51,091 nt of DNA from Candidatus Moranbacteria bacterium RIFCSPHIGHO2_01_FULL_55_24 (GTDB taxonomy: Bacteria > Patescibacteria > Paceibacteria > Moranbacterales > UBA1568), in contig MFRW01000010.1 in NCBI GenBank assembly GCA_001786575.1, forward strand, positions 1 through 51,091, read 5' to 3'. Made by a program: the position numbers and the translations under genes. A model generated the notes under the pieces. That model was not told where the DNA came from. It saw only the letters and a program-made list of their open reading frames with translations, and ran no database searches. Shown here piece by piece: positions 23,349 to 29,403 of the stretch. Within the stretch, counting starts at the first letter, position 1, and each line of letters opens with the position of its first letter.

Positions 23349-23381
23349 ACCCTCGTTCCAGCAAAGGAGCGAGGGTTTTTA
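23349..23381 (+). terminator. Terminator of orphan gene 22859
   Basis: ACCCTCG pairs with CGAGGGT around a 14-nt loop and five T follow; the next promoter begins at once. Confidence 0.88.
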
Positions 23382-23382
23382 T

Positions 23383-23410
23383 TGACAAAAGGGGAATTTC
23401 CCGTATAATA
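23383..23410 (+). promoter_or_regulatory. Promoter of orphan gene 23456 with a palindromic spacer
   Basis: TTGACA, a 16-bp spacer and TATAAT. The spacer contains the palindrome GGGAATTTCCC, a possible operator. Leader of about 40 nt. Confidence 0.8.
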
Positions 23411-23455
23411 GTAGTTCCCGATAGTTCATTCACATCTGAAGAAGGAGGACTCTTG

Positions 23456-23947
23456 ATGATCGAGGAAGATACCAGGGCAGAAGAGGAAGAGACCCGGGAA
23501 GGGAAATTGCAGCTGATCGGCCAGGCTGTTATGAAGCCGTTCGCCGAAATCGCTCTGCGGGTCTATCCGCCGGAACTCATTCTGCCGGAGGATCCCATTC
23601 TGGACAACGATCGGATAATCGGCTCGATTGCTGACAACGATTTTCTCAAGCGATTCTATTCGCTCGTCGAGCTCAAACAAATGGAACTCGACGAAGAGCA
23701 TTTTATCAGCCAGCAGCGGAAACGCGGGCCTGATAATAAGATCCTCATGTTTGAGGAAGAAGTTGAAGTTCTGAATCATATGCTCGATTTTCTCCTCCAC
23801 GAGGAATTCGGTTATTTCGAGAAGCGTGGGCCGAACGAGCACTTGCGGGTCTGCGAGGGCTGGCAAGTGGCGTGCACCACCTGGGAAAAGCAAGTCGAGG
23901 ATCTTATTCCGGGACGCGCTTTCTTCCAACCCAGAAAAGTCCATTAA
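23456..23947 (+). CDS. Hypothetical protein, strong SD, orphan
   Basis: I do not recognise this 163-residue acidic soluble protein. It opens with a Glu-rich stretch (EEDTRAEEEETREGK), followed by a probably helical body (LKRFYSLVELKQMELDEEHF) and a C-terminal part with two cysteines (RVCEGWQVACTTW). SD AAGGAGGA (23442-23449) is 6 nt before the ATG at 23456; an in-frame TTG directly before it is less likely. It is a stand-alone unit with a consensus promoter and terminator. Confidence 0.78.
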   Translation: MIEEDTRAEEEETREGKLQLIGQAVMKPFAEIALRVYPPELILPEDPILDNDRIIGSIADNDFLKRFYSLVELKQMELDEEHFISQQRKRGPDNKILMFEEEVEVLNHMLDFLLHEEFGYFEKRGPNEHLRVCEGWQVACTTWEKQVEDLIPGRAFFQPRKVH

Positions 23948-23970
23948 GGATCAAGGATCCTTTCCTTTCA

Positions 23971-24012
23971 AAAGCCCCTGTCGCGGAACATCGCGCCAGG
24001 GGCTTTACATTT
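23971..24012 (+). terminator. Terminator of orphan gene 23456
   Basis: AAAGCCCCTG pairs with CAGGGGCTTT, with an inner CGCG pairing. The T tract is weak (TTTACATTT). It also borders tRNA-Arg(GCG) on the other strand. Confidence 0.75.
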
Positions 24013-24013
24013 G

Positions 24014-24086
24014 TGTCCTTGGCAGGAATCGAACCTGCGACCTTTTGGACCGCAACCAAACGCTCTATCCACTGAGCTACAAGGAC
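24014..24086 (-). tRNA. tRNA-Arg (anticodon GCG)
   Basis: Acceptor GTCCTTG/CAAGGAC, D stem GCTC/GAGC, anticodon stem TTTGG/CCAAA with loop TTGCGGT, T arm GCAGG-TTCGATT-CCTGC, discriminator A. CCA is not encoded. Most bacteria have ACG here and edit it to ICG; G34 is unusual. It is a close sister of the CCG isoacceptor at 22644. Confidence 0.94.
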
Positions 24087-24165
24087 GTATATTTTGCCGA
24101 AGCCTTTTTTACAAAAGGACGGATAAGAAAACAAAAACTTTCCAAATATGTGGCGGAAAGCTCCT

Positions 24166-24666
24166 CTAAATATGCAGGAATTTCTCCAATGTGTCAACTA
24201 AGCTGGGCTCGTGAGTGTCTTCGGGGACGAATTCCCGGAGCGAGCGGTAGATGGTGTCGCGTTCGCCTTCCGGCAAAGGGACATGGACATGGGAGAGGAG
24301 CGTGCCGTTGACCTTGAGGCTCAAGAGGTTCTCGAAAGGGTATTCCGTGTAGATATGGAAAGACTCGATCGTATTGTAGCGGTAGAAGTCTTTTCCGAGG
24401 ACGGCGCCCTTTGTCGTGAGAGCATAGGTGAGGATGCGCGGCTCCTGGTGCTGGAGCAGGTAGCCGACGACGCCGATTAAGATGAAAGTGATCGCCATGA
24501 GCGGGCTGTTGGTGAGGAGCGCGTAGCCGATAATGACGATCAGGAGCGAGGTCGTGATCATGCGCGAGCGGGGCCCGAGCTCGAAGTCCTCATGCTCCGG
24601 TGCTTGCCACTGGAAGAGTGGCGTGCCTATGCCGCTGAAAGAAGTGTCGGAAGGTTTGGGTTCCAT
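24166..24666 (-). CDS. Hypothetical membrane protein, possibly PH-like fold
   Basis: The 166-residue protein has a soluble N-terminus of about 35 residues, two adjacent membrane helices (MITTSLLIVIIGYALL and LMAITFILIGVVGYLL, residues 36-70), then a beta-rich domain (RILTYALTTKGAVLGKDFYRYNTIESFHIY) that recalls bacterial PH-like domains. The last part is helical (TIYRSLREFVPEDTHEPSLVDTLEKFLHI). A TATAGT -10 box lies about 15 nt upstream on the minus strand. I cannot assign a function. Confidence 0.65.
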   Translation of the reverse strand: MEPKPSDTSFSGIGTPLFQWQAPEHEDFELGPRSRMITTSLLIVIIGYALLTNSPLMAITFILIGVVGYLLQHQEPRILTYALTTKGAVLGKDFYRYNTIESFHIYTEYPFENLLSLKVNGTLLSHVHVPLPEGERDTIYRSLREFVPEDTHEPSLVDTLEKFLHI

Positions 24667-24763
24667 AGTATTTTGAGAATATCCATACTATATCATGAAA
24701 TGGCGCGGGGTTCACAGATGTTCCTCTGCCTGCTAGTATGGGTACGTTTTAGAAAAGATATCC

Positions 24764-24812
24764 GGAGGAATGGTCCGCCAGCCGGCGGATTGAAGGCAGC
24801 AGTCTTGAAAAC
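24764..24812 (+). pseudogene. tRNA-Ser(TGA) 5' part interrupted by a 16-bp palindrome
   Basis: It matches the functional tRNA-Ser at 24840 from the acceptor 5' strand through the anticodon loop, including the upstream bases ATATCC. The 8 bases CCGAGTGG of the D arm are replaced by TCCGCCAGCCGGCGGA (24774-24789). After the anticodon loop the similarity ends. Flanking sequence on both sides of the exchange is identical to the functional gene. Confidence 0.85.
24774..24789. repeat. Palindrome TCCGCCAGCCGGCGGA, copy 3
   Basis: Identical to the copy at 5969-5984; in a tRNA-Ser remnant. Confidence 0.85.
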
Positions 24813-24839
24813 GGAGATGCTCTCTAAAGTGAAATATCC

Positions 24840-24926
<87 letters not shown>

Positions 24927-24938
24927 CAAAATGAAACG

Positions 24939-24960
24939 ACTGCCTTCGGGCAGTTTTTTC
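24939..24960 (+). terminator. Terminator of tRNA-Ser(TGA)
   Basis: ACTGCC-TTCG-GGCAGT, a UUCG tetraloop hairpin, then TTTTT. Confidence 0.92.
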
Positions 24961-24977
24961 ATTGTAGACCGGAACAC

Positions 24978-25006
24978 TTGACTCCCAGTTGAATTTTCAG
25001 TATTAT
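24978..25006 (+). promoter_or_regulatory. Promoter of orphan gene 25062
   Basis: TTGACT (24978-24983), a 17-bp spacer and TATTAT (25001-25006). Leader of about 50 nt. Confidence 0.75.
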
Positions 25007-25061
25007 CCTGGGTCAAGCAAATCTTGATACGAGTTCTTTTCGGCAATGAGGGAGGCCTACT

Positions 25062-25481
25062 ATGACCGATACGACAGAGCTTTCGGAGAAAGCGCTGGAG
25101 CTGATAGAGTTTTATGATTCCCAAGGCTGTCTCGGGGTATCCGAGCTGGTGCGCTGGCTCGATACCGAGGGCAGTACGGTCAATATGCTGGGAACGCCTA
25201 TGTACGGCATCCAGTATGTGCTTGCCGAGTGTACGACTGAAGAAGAACGGCGGCACATCTATAAGGCATACAAGAGACCGCTTTATCTGGGTACTGTGAA
25301 TGGCAGGTATAAGCCGATCGACACCCTGGACTGGATACGCGAACAAGACTTCGCAAGCCTTCCTTTACAGAACAAACGCGATTTCGACGAGTTCTGCCTG
25401 GAAGCGCTGCAATGCTTGAGAGGTGAAGCGCCATTAAGAAACATTGTCGGCCTCGCCTTGATCACAGCCACAGTCGAATGA
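25062..25481 (+). CDS. Hypothetical protein, strong SD, orphan
   Basis: I do not recognise this 139-residue acidic soluble protein. It begins with a helix (ELSEKALELIEFYDSQG), then VSELVRWLDTEGSTVNMLGTPMYGI, and ECTTEEERRHIYKAYKRP. SD GAGGGAGG (25048-25054 or so) is about 7 nt before the ATG. It has its own promoter and a terminator. The fourth gene of the strong-SD orphan design in this window. Confidence 0.78.
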   Translation: MTDTTELSEKALELIEFYDSQGCLGVSELVRWLDTEGSTVNMLGTPMYGIQYVLAECTTEEERRHIYKAYKRPLYLGTVNGRYKPIDTLDWIREQDFASLPLQNKRDFDEFCLEALQCLRGEAPLRNIVGLALITATVE

Positions 25482-25487
25482 ACCTTC

Positions 25488-25527
25488 GGCAGTCAGGAAT
25501 AACTTCTTGGCTGCCTTTTATTTTTCC
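25488..25527 (+). terminator. Terminator of orphan gene 25062
   Basis: GGCAGTCA pairs with TGGCTGCC (one G-U) followed by TTTTATTTTT. Confidence 0.85.
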
Positions 25528-25553
25528 TTTTTCGGGAGTACAATAGAGTTTCT

Positions 25554-26474
25554 ATGCAAGCGCTTGAAATCAAAAATCTGACGAAAAAGTACCCGACCGG
25601 GGTAGAAGCGCTCAAAGGCGTGAGCCTTTCGGTATCCGAAGGCGACTTCTTCGGACTTCTCGGGCCGAATGGCGCGGGCAAGAGCACGCTGATCGGCATC
25701 GTCACGGGACTCACCAACAAGAGCGGGGGAGAAGTGTCTGTCTTCGGGCATGATATCGAGGCCGAGACGACCCTGGCCAAATCTTCGATCGGCCTGGTGC
25801 CGCAGGAATTCAACTTCAGCATTTTCGAGAAAGTGATCAATATCCTCTTGGGCCAAGCCGGCTACTACGGGATTCCCCGGGATGAGGCTCTGAAGCATGC
25901 CGAGAAATACTTAAAGAAGCTCGGCCTCTGGGAAAAGCGCAATGACCAGGCCCGTACGCTTTCGGGCGGGATGAAGCGGCGCCTCATGATCGCGCGTGCT
26001 CTGGTGCACGAGCCGAAGCTCCTCATCCTAGACGAGCCGACGGCCGGAGTGGACATCGAACTCCGTCGGGGGATGTGGGATTTCCTGCGCGAACTCAATG
26101 CGGAAGGGACGACGATCATCCTGACTACTCATTACTTGGAGGAAGCCGAACAGCTGTGCCGGGAAGTGGCGATCATCAACAAGGGAGAGATCGTCGAACA
26201 TGGCCGGGTGAAAGATCTTCTCGGGAAGCTCCACATGGAAACATTTATCTTCGATCTGGCGAAGCCTCTGGATGAGAAGATGTGGGAGTTGATCCGCAAG
26301 TTCGAAGTGCGGAAGATCGATGAAGAGACGATAGAGGTGGATCTGGCCGAGGGAGAGACGCTGACCGAGATGGTCTTGGCGCTTGCCCGCCTGGGGATCA
26401 ACGTGAAAAGCATGCGTAACAAAGCGAACCGTCTGGAAGAGCTTTTTATCCGCCTGACGAAAAAAGAAGTATGA
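25554..26474 (+). CDS. ABC-2 type transporter, ATP-binding protein
   Basis: This 306-residue ABC ATPase has Walker A GPNGAGKS near residue 38, Q loop GLVPQEFN, signature LSGGMKRR near 138, Walker B LLILDEPTAGVD and the H loop TTHYLEEAEQ, followed by a C-terminal extension of about 90 residues as in DrrA/CcmA-like exporters. It powers the permease encoded next, which overlaps it by 4 nt (ATGA). The substrate is unknown; drugs, lipids or polysaccharides are typical. The -10 box TACAAT (25539-25544) is 9 nt before the ATG, so the mRNA is almost leaderless. Confidence 0.93.
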   Translation: MQALEIKNLTKKYPTGVEALKGVSLSVSEGDFFGLLGPNGAGKSTLIGIVTGLTNKSGGEVSVFGHDIEAETTLAKSSIGLVPQEFNFSIFEKVINILLGQAGYYGIPRDEALKHAEKYLKKLGLWEKRNDQARTLSGGMKRRLMIARALVHEPKLLILDEPTAGVDIELRRGMWDFLRELNAEGTTIILTTHYLEEAEQLCREVAIINKGEIVEHGRVKDLLGKLHMETFIFDLAKPLDEKMWELIRKFEVRKIDEETIEVDLAEGETLTEMVLALARLGINVKSMRNKANRLEELFIRLTKKEV

Positions 26475-27244
26475 CCTGGGAAAAGATGTGGATCGCCTAT
26501 ATGACTATCGTCCGCCTGGAAATAGGCCGCTTTTTCCGTATCTGGACGCAGACGTTCCTGCCGCCGGCGATCACCACCACGCTCTACTACGTGATTTTCG
26601 GAGCGTTCATCGGGAGCCAAGTCGAACCGGTGGGCGATTTCAGCTATATGCAGTTCATCGTGCCGGGACTCGTCATGATGACCGTCATCACGAGTTCCTT
26701 CATGAATGTCGTGAGCTCGTTCTTCGGGTCCAAGTTCCAGAAGCAGCTCGAGGAGCTCTTGGTGTCCCCGGTGTCTCCCTTGATCGTGGTCGCGGGCTAT
26801 GTGACCGGCGGGGTGGTGCGCGGCCTCCTGACCGGCATCCTGGTACTGGCGATCGCGCTTTTCTTCACTCACTTAGCCATCCATAGCGTGTTCATGATCC
26901 TCGTCTTCATCCTCCTGACAAGCATCTTCTTCTCGCTTCTCGGATTGGTGACCGCGATCTTCGCCAAGAATTTCGACGGAGTTTCCATCATCCCGAACTT
27001 CGTCCTGACGCCGCTCACGTATCTCGGCGGCGTCTTCTACTCTATCCATATGCTGCCGGAGTTCTGGCAGAAGGTTTCGCTTCTGAACCCTATCCTCTAC
27101 ATGGTGAACGGCTTCCGTTTCGGGTTCCTGGGCATATCCGATGTGAATATCGCCTTCAGTCTGGCGATGCTTGCGGCGATGAGCCTTGCCGCGCTTCTCT
27201 TCACGCTCTATCTCTTCAAGACCGGCCGCGGCCTGCGGGCTTGA
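26471..27244 (+). CDS. ABC-2 type transporter, permease
   Basis: This 257-residue protein has six hydrophobic helices in the ABC-2 layout. The family segment is LLVSPVSPLIVVAGYVTGGVVRGLLTG, followed by SIFFSLLGLVTAIFAKNFDGVSIIPNFVLTPLTYLGGVFYSIHMLP, typical of the NodJ/DrrB group. It forms the membrane pore with the ATPase encoded just upstream. The overlapping start implies translational coupling. Confidence 0.92.
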   Translation: MTWEKMWIAYMTIVRLEIGRFFRIWTQTFLPPAITTTLYYVIFGAFIGSQVEPVGDFSYMQFIVPGLVMMTVITSSFMNVVSSFFGSKFQKQLEELLVSPVSPLIVVAGYVTGGVVRGLLTGILVLAIALFFTHLAIHSVFMILVFILLTSIFFSLLGLVTAIFAKNFDGVSIIPNFVLTPLTYLGGVFYSIHMLPEFWQKVSLLNPILYMVNGFRFGFLGISDVNIAFSLAMLAAMSLAALLFTLYLFKTGRGLRA

Positions 27245-27263
27245 TCCCCGGGTCTGGAGGGGG

Positions 27264-27291
27264 TTGCAAAAAAGGCTTTTTATGGTAGTAT
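27264..27291 (+). promoter_or_regulatory. Promoter of the RRM protein gene
   Basis: TTGCAA (27264-27269), a 16-bp spacer and TAGTAT (27286-27291) with an upstream TG. Expected start near 27298. Confidence 0.6.
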
Positions 27292-27297
27292 GGGGGT

Positions 27298-27420
27298 GAT
27301 GTAAGTTTTCGTTCTGGAGAAACGCTCGCGAAGCTTTGAGTTGCCGCTCAAGCCTCTCGTCTAGTAGGGCCAGGAGTCAGAAGGTCGCCTTACAGAGATA
27401 ATTCAAAAAGAAGGCTTGAT
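27298..27420 (+). promoter_or_regulatory. Long 5' leader of the RRM protein mRNA
   Basis: About 123 nt, the longest clear leader of a protein gene here. It can form CGTT/AACG and GCTTTGAG/CTCAAGC hairpins and ends in AAGAAGGC before TTGATATG. It may carry regulation by temperature or by the protein itself; that is inference. Confidence 0.45.
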
Positions 27421-27735
27421 ATGGCAACAAAATTGTACGTCGGCGGTGTTTCTTACAACACCACTGATCAAGGTCTCCAGGATGCTTTCGCACAGGCGGG
27501 TAATGTCACCTCTGCGAAAATCGTCATCGATCGGATGACCAACCGTTCTCGCGGTTTCGGCTTTGTCGAAATGGCGTCAGAAGAAGAAGCCCAGAAGGCT
27601 ATCGAACTCTGGAACGGTAAGGAACTCGATGGCCGCACGCTGACTGTGAACGAAGCTCGTCCTATGGAAGAGCGTCCTCGCACTGGCGGTGGTGGTCGTG
27701 ATTTCGGAGGCGACCGCGGCGGTAACCGCTGGTAG
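27421..27735 (+). CDS. RNA-binding protein with one RRM domain
   Basis: This 104-residue protein has a single RNA recognition motif: RNP2 LYVGGV at residues 5-10 and RNP1 RGFGFVEM near residues 44-51. The C-terminus is a short Gly/Arg-rich tail (TGGGGRDFGGDRGG). It resembles the small cold-inducible RRM proteins of cyanobacteria and other bacteria, which bind mRNA and may act as RNA chaperones. It is a stand-alone gene with a long leader and a strong terminator. Confidence 0.94.
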   Translation: MATKLYVGGVSYNTTDQGLQDAFAQAGNVTSAKIVIDRMTNRSRGFGFVEMASEEEAQKAIELWNGKELDGRTLTVNEARPMEERPRTGGGGRDFGGDRGGNRW

Positions 27736-27746
27736 TTTCCAAAAGA

Positions 27747-27777
27747 AAACAGCTCTCGCAAGAGAGCTGTTTTTTTG
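27747..27777 (+). terminator. Terminator of the RRM gene
   Basis: AAACAGCTCTC-GCAA-GAGAGCTGTTT, a GNRA tetraloop hairpin, then TTTTT. Confidence 0.95.
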
Positions 27778-27956
27778 TCGCTCATAATTCCTCTTGACAA
27801 GATCGGGGAAAGAGCCGAAAACGTGGTGTATACTTGAAGTAAGAAATAGCGCAAAGCCATTTCTCAAAGTACTTTCGATGCGAATGACGCGGCTGCGCAA
27901 GCGAGGTCGATGCGGCCCGTCCCAGGGATTATCATTCACTTATAACTTTCAAGTCT

Positions 27957-28325
27957 ATGGACAAAACAATTGTTACCATTCTCGGTGTCGTTTTTTTGGC
28001 TATCGGAGTTTTGGGCTTTGTGAACGACCCGCTTCTTGGTATTTTCGAGGTTGATGCGCTGCACAATATCATCCATATCATTTCCGGCGCTCTGGCGCTC
28101 GTGGCAGTGAGCATGGGTGCGAGTGCCACCCGGCTATTCTGCCGAGTGTTCGGTATCGTGTACGGCTTAGTGGCGGTCCTGGGCTTCCTCATGCCTGGAG
28201 ACATGATCTTAGGTCTGTTCGAAGCCAACCTGGCAGACGACGTGCTGCATCTGGTCTTGGCAGTCATATTCCTGTACTTGGGCTTCGGCCGCGGCCAGTC
28301 CTCGCAGGCACCGATGTCGGTATAG
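27957..28325 (+). CDS. DUF4383-like membrane protein
   Basis: This 122-residue protein has four hydrophobic helices and the pattern VDALHNIIHIISGALALVAV and ADDVLHLVLAVIFLYLGF, typical of the DUF4383 family of small membrane proteins. The paired LHN(I/L)xH and VLHL motifs recur as in a two-helix repeat. Function is unknown. A TATACT box near 27831 gives a leader of more than 100 nt without a clear SD. It ends at a strong bidirectional terminator. Confidence 0.75.
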   Translation: MDKTIVTILGVVFLAIGVLGFVNDPLLGIFEVDALHNIIHIISGALALVAVSMGASATRLFCRVFGIVYGLVAVLGFLMPGDMILGLFEANLADDVLHLVLAVIFLYLGFGRGQSSQAPMSV

Positions 28326-28342
28326 TCCTCTTCCGGAAAGAA

Positions 28343-28374
28343 AAAACTCCCTCAAATCGAGGGAGTTTTGTTTT
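28343..28374. terminator. Bidirectional terminator after gene 27957
   Basis: AAAACTCCCTC pairs with GAGGGAGTTTT around AAATC, with T on one side and A on the other. It also ends the minus-strand tRNA-Ser-like element. Confidence 0.93.
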
Positions 28375-28464
28375 GGCGGAGAGGGAGGGATTGAACGCGG
28401 ATCCGCCATTAGGCGAATCCTTCTGAGAACCCACGGTTCTCAGCGGCCTAAAGGCCTGCTCTCC
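28374..28464 (-). pseudogene. tRNA-Ser-like element with arms turned into perfect hairpins
   Basis: The 91-nt minus-strand sequence keeps the tRNA-Ser acceptor (GGAGAG/CTCTCC), the encoded CCA and the size of a class II tRNA. Its arms are not tRNA-like: GGCC-TTTA-GGCC at the D arm, CTGAGAACC-GTG-GGTTCTCAG at the anticodon arm with a 3-nt loop, and GGATTCGCC-TAAT-GGCGGATCC at the variable arm. The T stem no longer pairs. No serine anticodon can be read. Upstream, CGGAAAAC-GGGA-GTTTTCCG is another perfect hairpin. It lies directly downstream of the functional tRNA-Ser(GCT). Confidence 0.7.
28401..28416. repeat. Degenerate palindrome related to TCCGCC-N4-GGCGGA
   Basis: TCCGCCATTAGGCGAA differs from the family pattern at one arm base and in the loop. 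On the minus strand the change is a G-U wobble, so the RNA helix is kept. Confidence 0.6.
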
Positions 28465-28524
28465 TCCAACGGAAAACTCCCGTTTTCCGACCCTTTCCCC
28501 GTTCGAATCCATCCTACAGCAAAA

Positions 28525-28552
28525 GCAAAAATGACGCCACGAGGGCGTCATT
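28525..28552 (-). terminator. Terminator after tRNA-Ser(GCT)
   Basis: AATGACGCC pairs with GGCGTCATT; the minus strand continues with TTTT. Confidence 0.8.
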
Positions 28553-28559
28553 CTTTACT

Positions 28560-28649
28560 TGGCGGAGAGGGAGGGATTCGAACCCTCGATGAGTTTTACC
28601 CCATGCCACGTTAGCAGTGTGGTGCCTTCAGCCGCTCGGCCACCTCTCC
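28560..28649 (-). tRNA. tRNA-Ser (anticodon GCT)
   Basis: Class II tRNA: acceptor GGAGAGG/CCTCTCC, anticodon loop CTGCTAA (31-39 pair is A-C), variable arm, T arm GAGGG-TTCGAAT-CCCTC, discriminator G and an encoded CCA. The other functional tRNAs here lack an encoded CCA. A TTGATT promoter lies upstream on the minus strand. Confidence 0.95.
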
Positions 28650-28695
28650 AATCGCATCTTGTATAGCCTACCAATGATGAGGAAAGAAATCAAGA

Positions 28696-29403
28696 CTACT
28701 TCGCTACGACGATCCCATAAACCCGTTTGGCACCGGCTTTTTTGAGGACTTTGGCACATTCGGTGAGGGTAGTGGCGGTGGTAGCGACATCGTCGACAAG
28801 CCAGAGAGTCTTGCCCCGGATCTGACGCTTGGTGTCCGGGAGCGTCGCGAAAGCGCCGGAAAGATTGGCGAGACGTTCTTCGCGGGAACGGGTTTTCTGC
28901 TGGGGCTTGGTGTGTCGGGTGCGTGTCAGGGTGGGGAGGACCGGAACGATAGCTGCTCCCGGCGTGAGAAGCGGCGCCAAGCGTTCGGCGAGGATTTGTG
29001 ACTGGTTGAATCCGCGGAAACGCAGGCGGCGGGGGTGGAGCGGGACGAAAGAAAGGATGTCCGGGAGCGGGAGCGGCGACTGGAGAAGGGTCCGGGCGAG
29101 CAGTTCCGCGAGCGGAATGCCGGTATCCGGAATGAAACGATATTTGTAAGTGTGGATGAGTTTTCTGACGATCGGGAGCCGATAGTCGGTGGCGGCCAAG
29201 ATGCCGTCGAGCGGGGAATGAGGGGAATCGAAAGGGTCTCTCGCGAGCGGCGCGGGGATGCTCGGGGTGATTTTCCGGAAGCAGGTCTCGCAGAGCCATT
29301 TATCGGGAGCGCCGCATCCGAGGCAAGCGAGTGGGAAAAAAGCGTCCAGAAACATTTTTCGCAGGCGCTCTTTTCGAGAGAGAAGGGTACGTATCAGCGG
29401 CAC
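28696..29403 (-). CDS. comF: ComF family phosphoribosyltransferase-like protein
   Basis: This 235-residue protein has the ComF layout: an N-terminal zinc-type cluster (CLGCGAPDKWLCETC, residues 28-42) and a phosphoribosyltransferase fold with VPLHPRRLRFRGFNQSQILAERL and the PRPP loop LVDDVATTATTL near residue 207. ComF is needed for DNA uptake in competent bacteria; the biochemical role is uncertain. The start overlaps the clpC end by 10 nt, so the two are probably cotranscribed; a later ATG at 29355 is a possible alternative. With the type IV pilus locus nearby it suggests natural competence. Confidence 0.88.
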   Translation of the reverse strand: MPLIRTLLSRKERLRKMFLDAFFPLACLGCGAPDKWLCETCFRKITPSIPAPLARDPFDSPHSPLDGILAATDYRLPIVRKLIHTYKYRFIPDTGIPLAELLARTLLQSPLPLPDILSFVPLHPRRLRFRGFNQSQILAERLAPLLTPGAAIVPVLPTLTRTRHTKPQQKTRSREERLANLSGAFATLPDTKRQIRGKTLWLVDDVATTATTLTECAKVLKKAGAKRVYGIVVAK

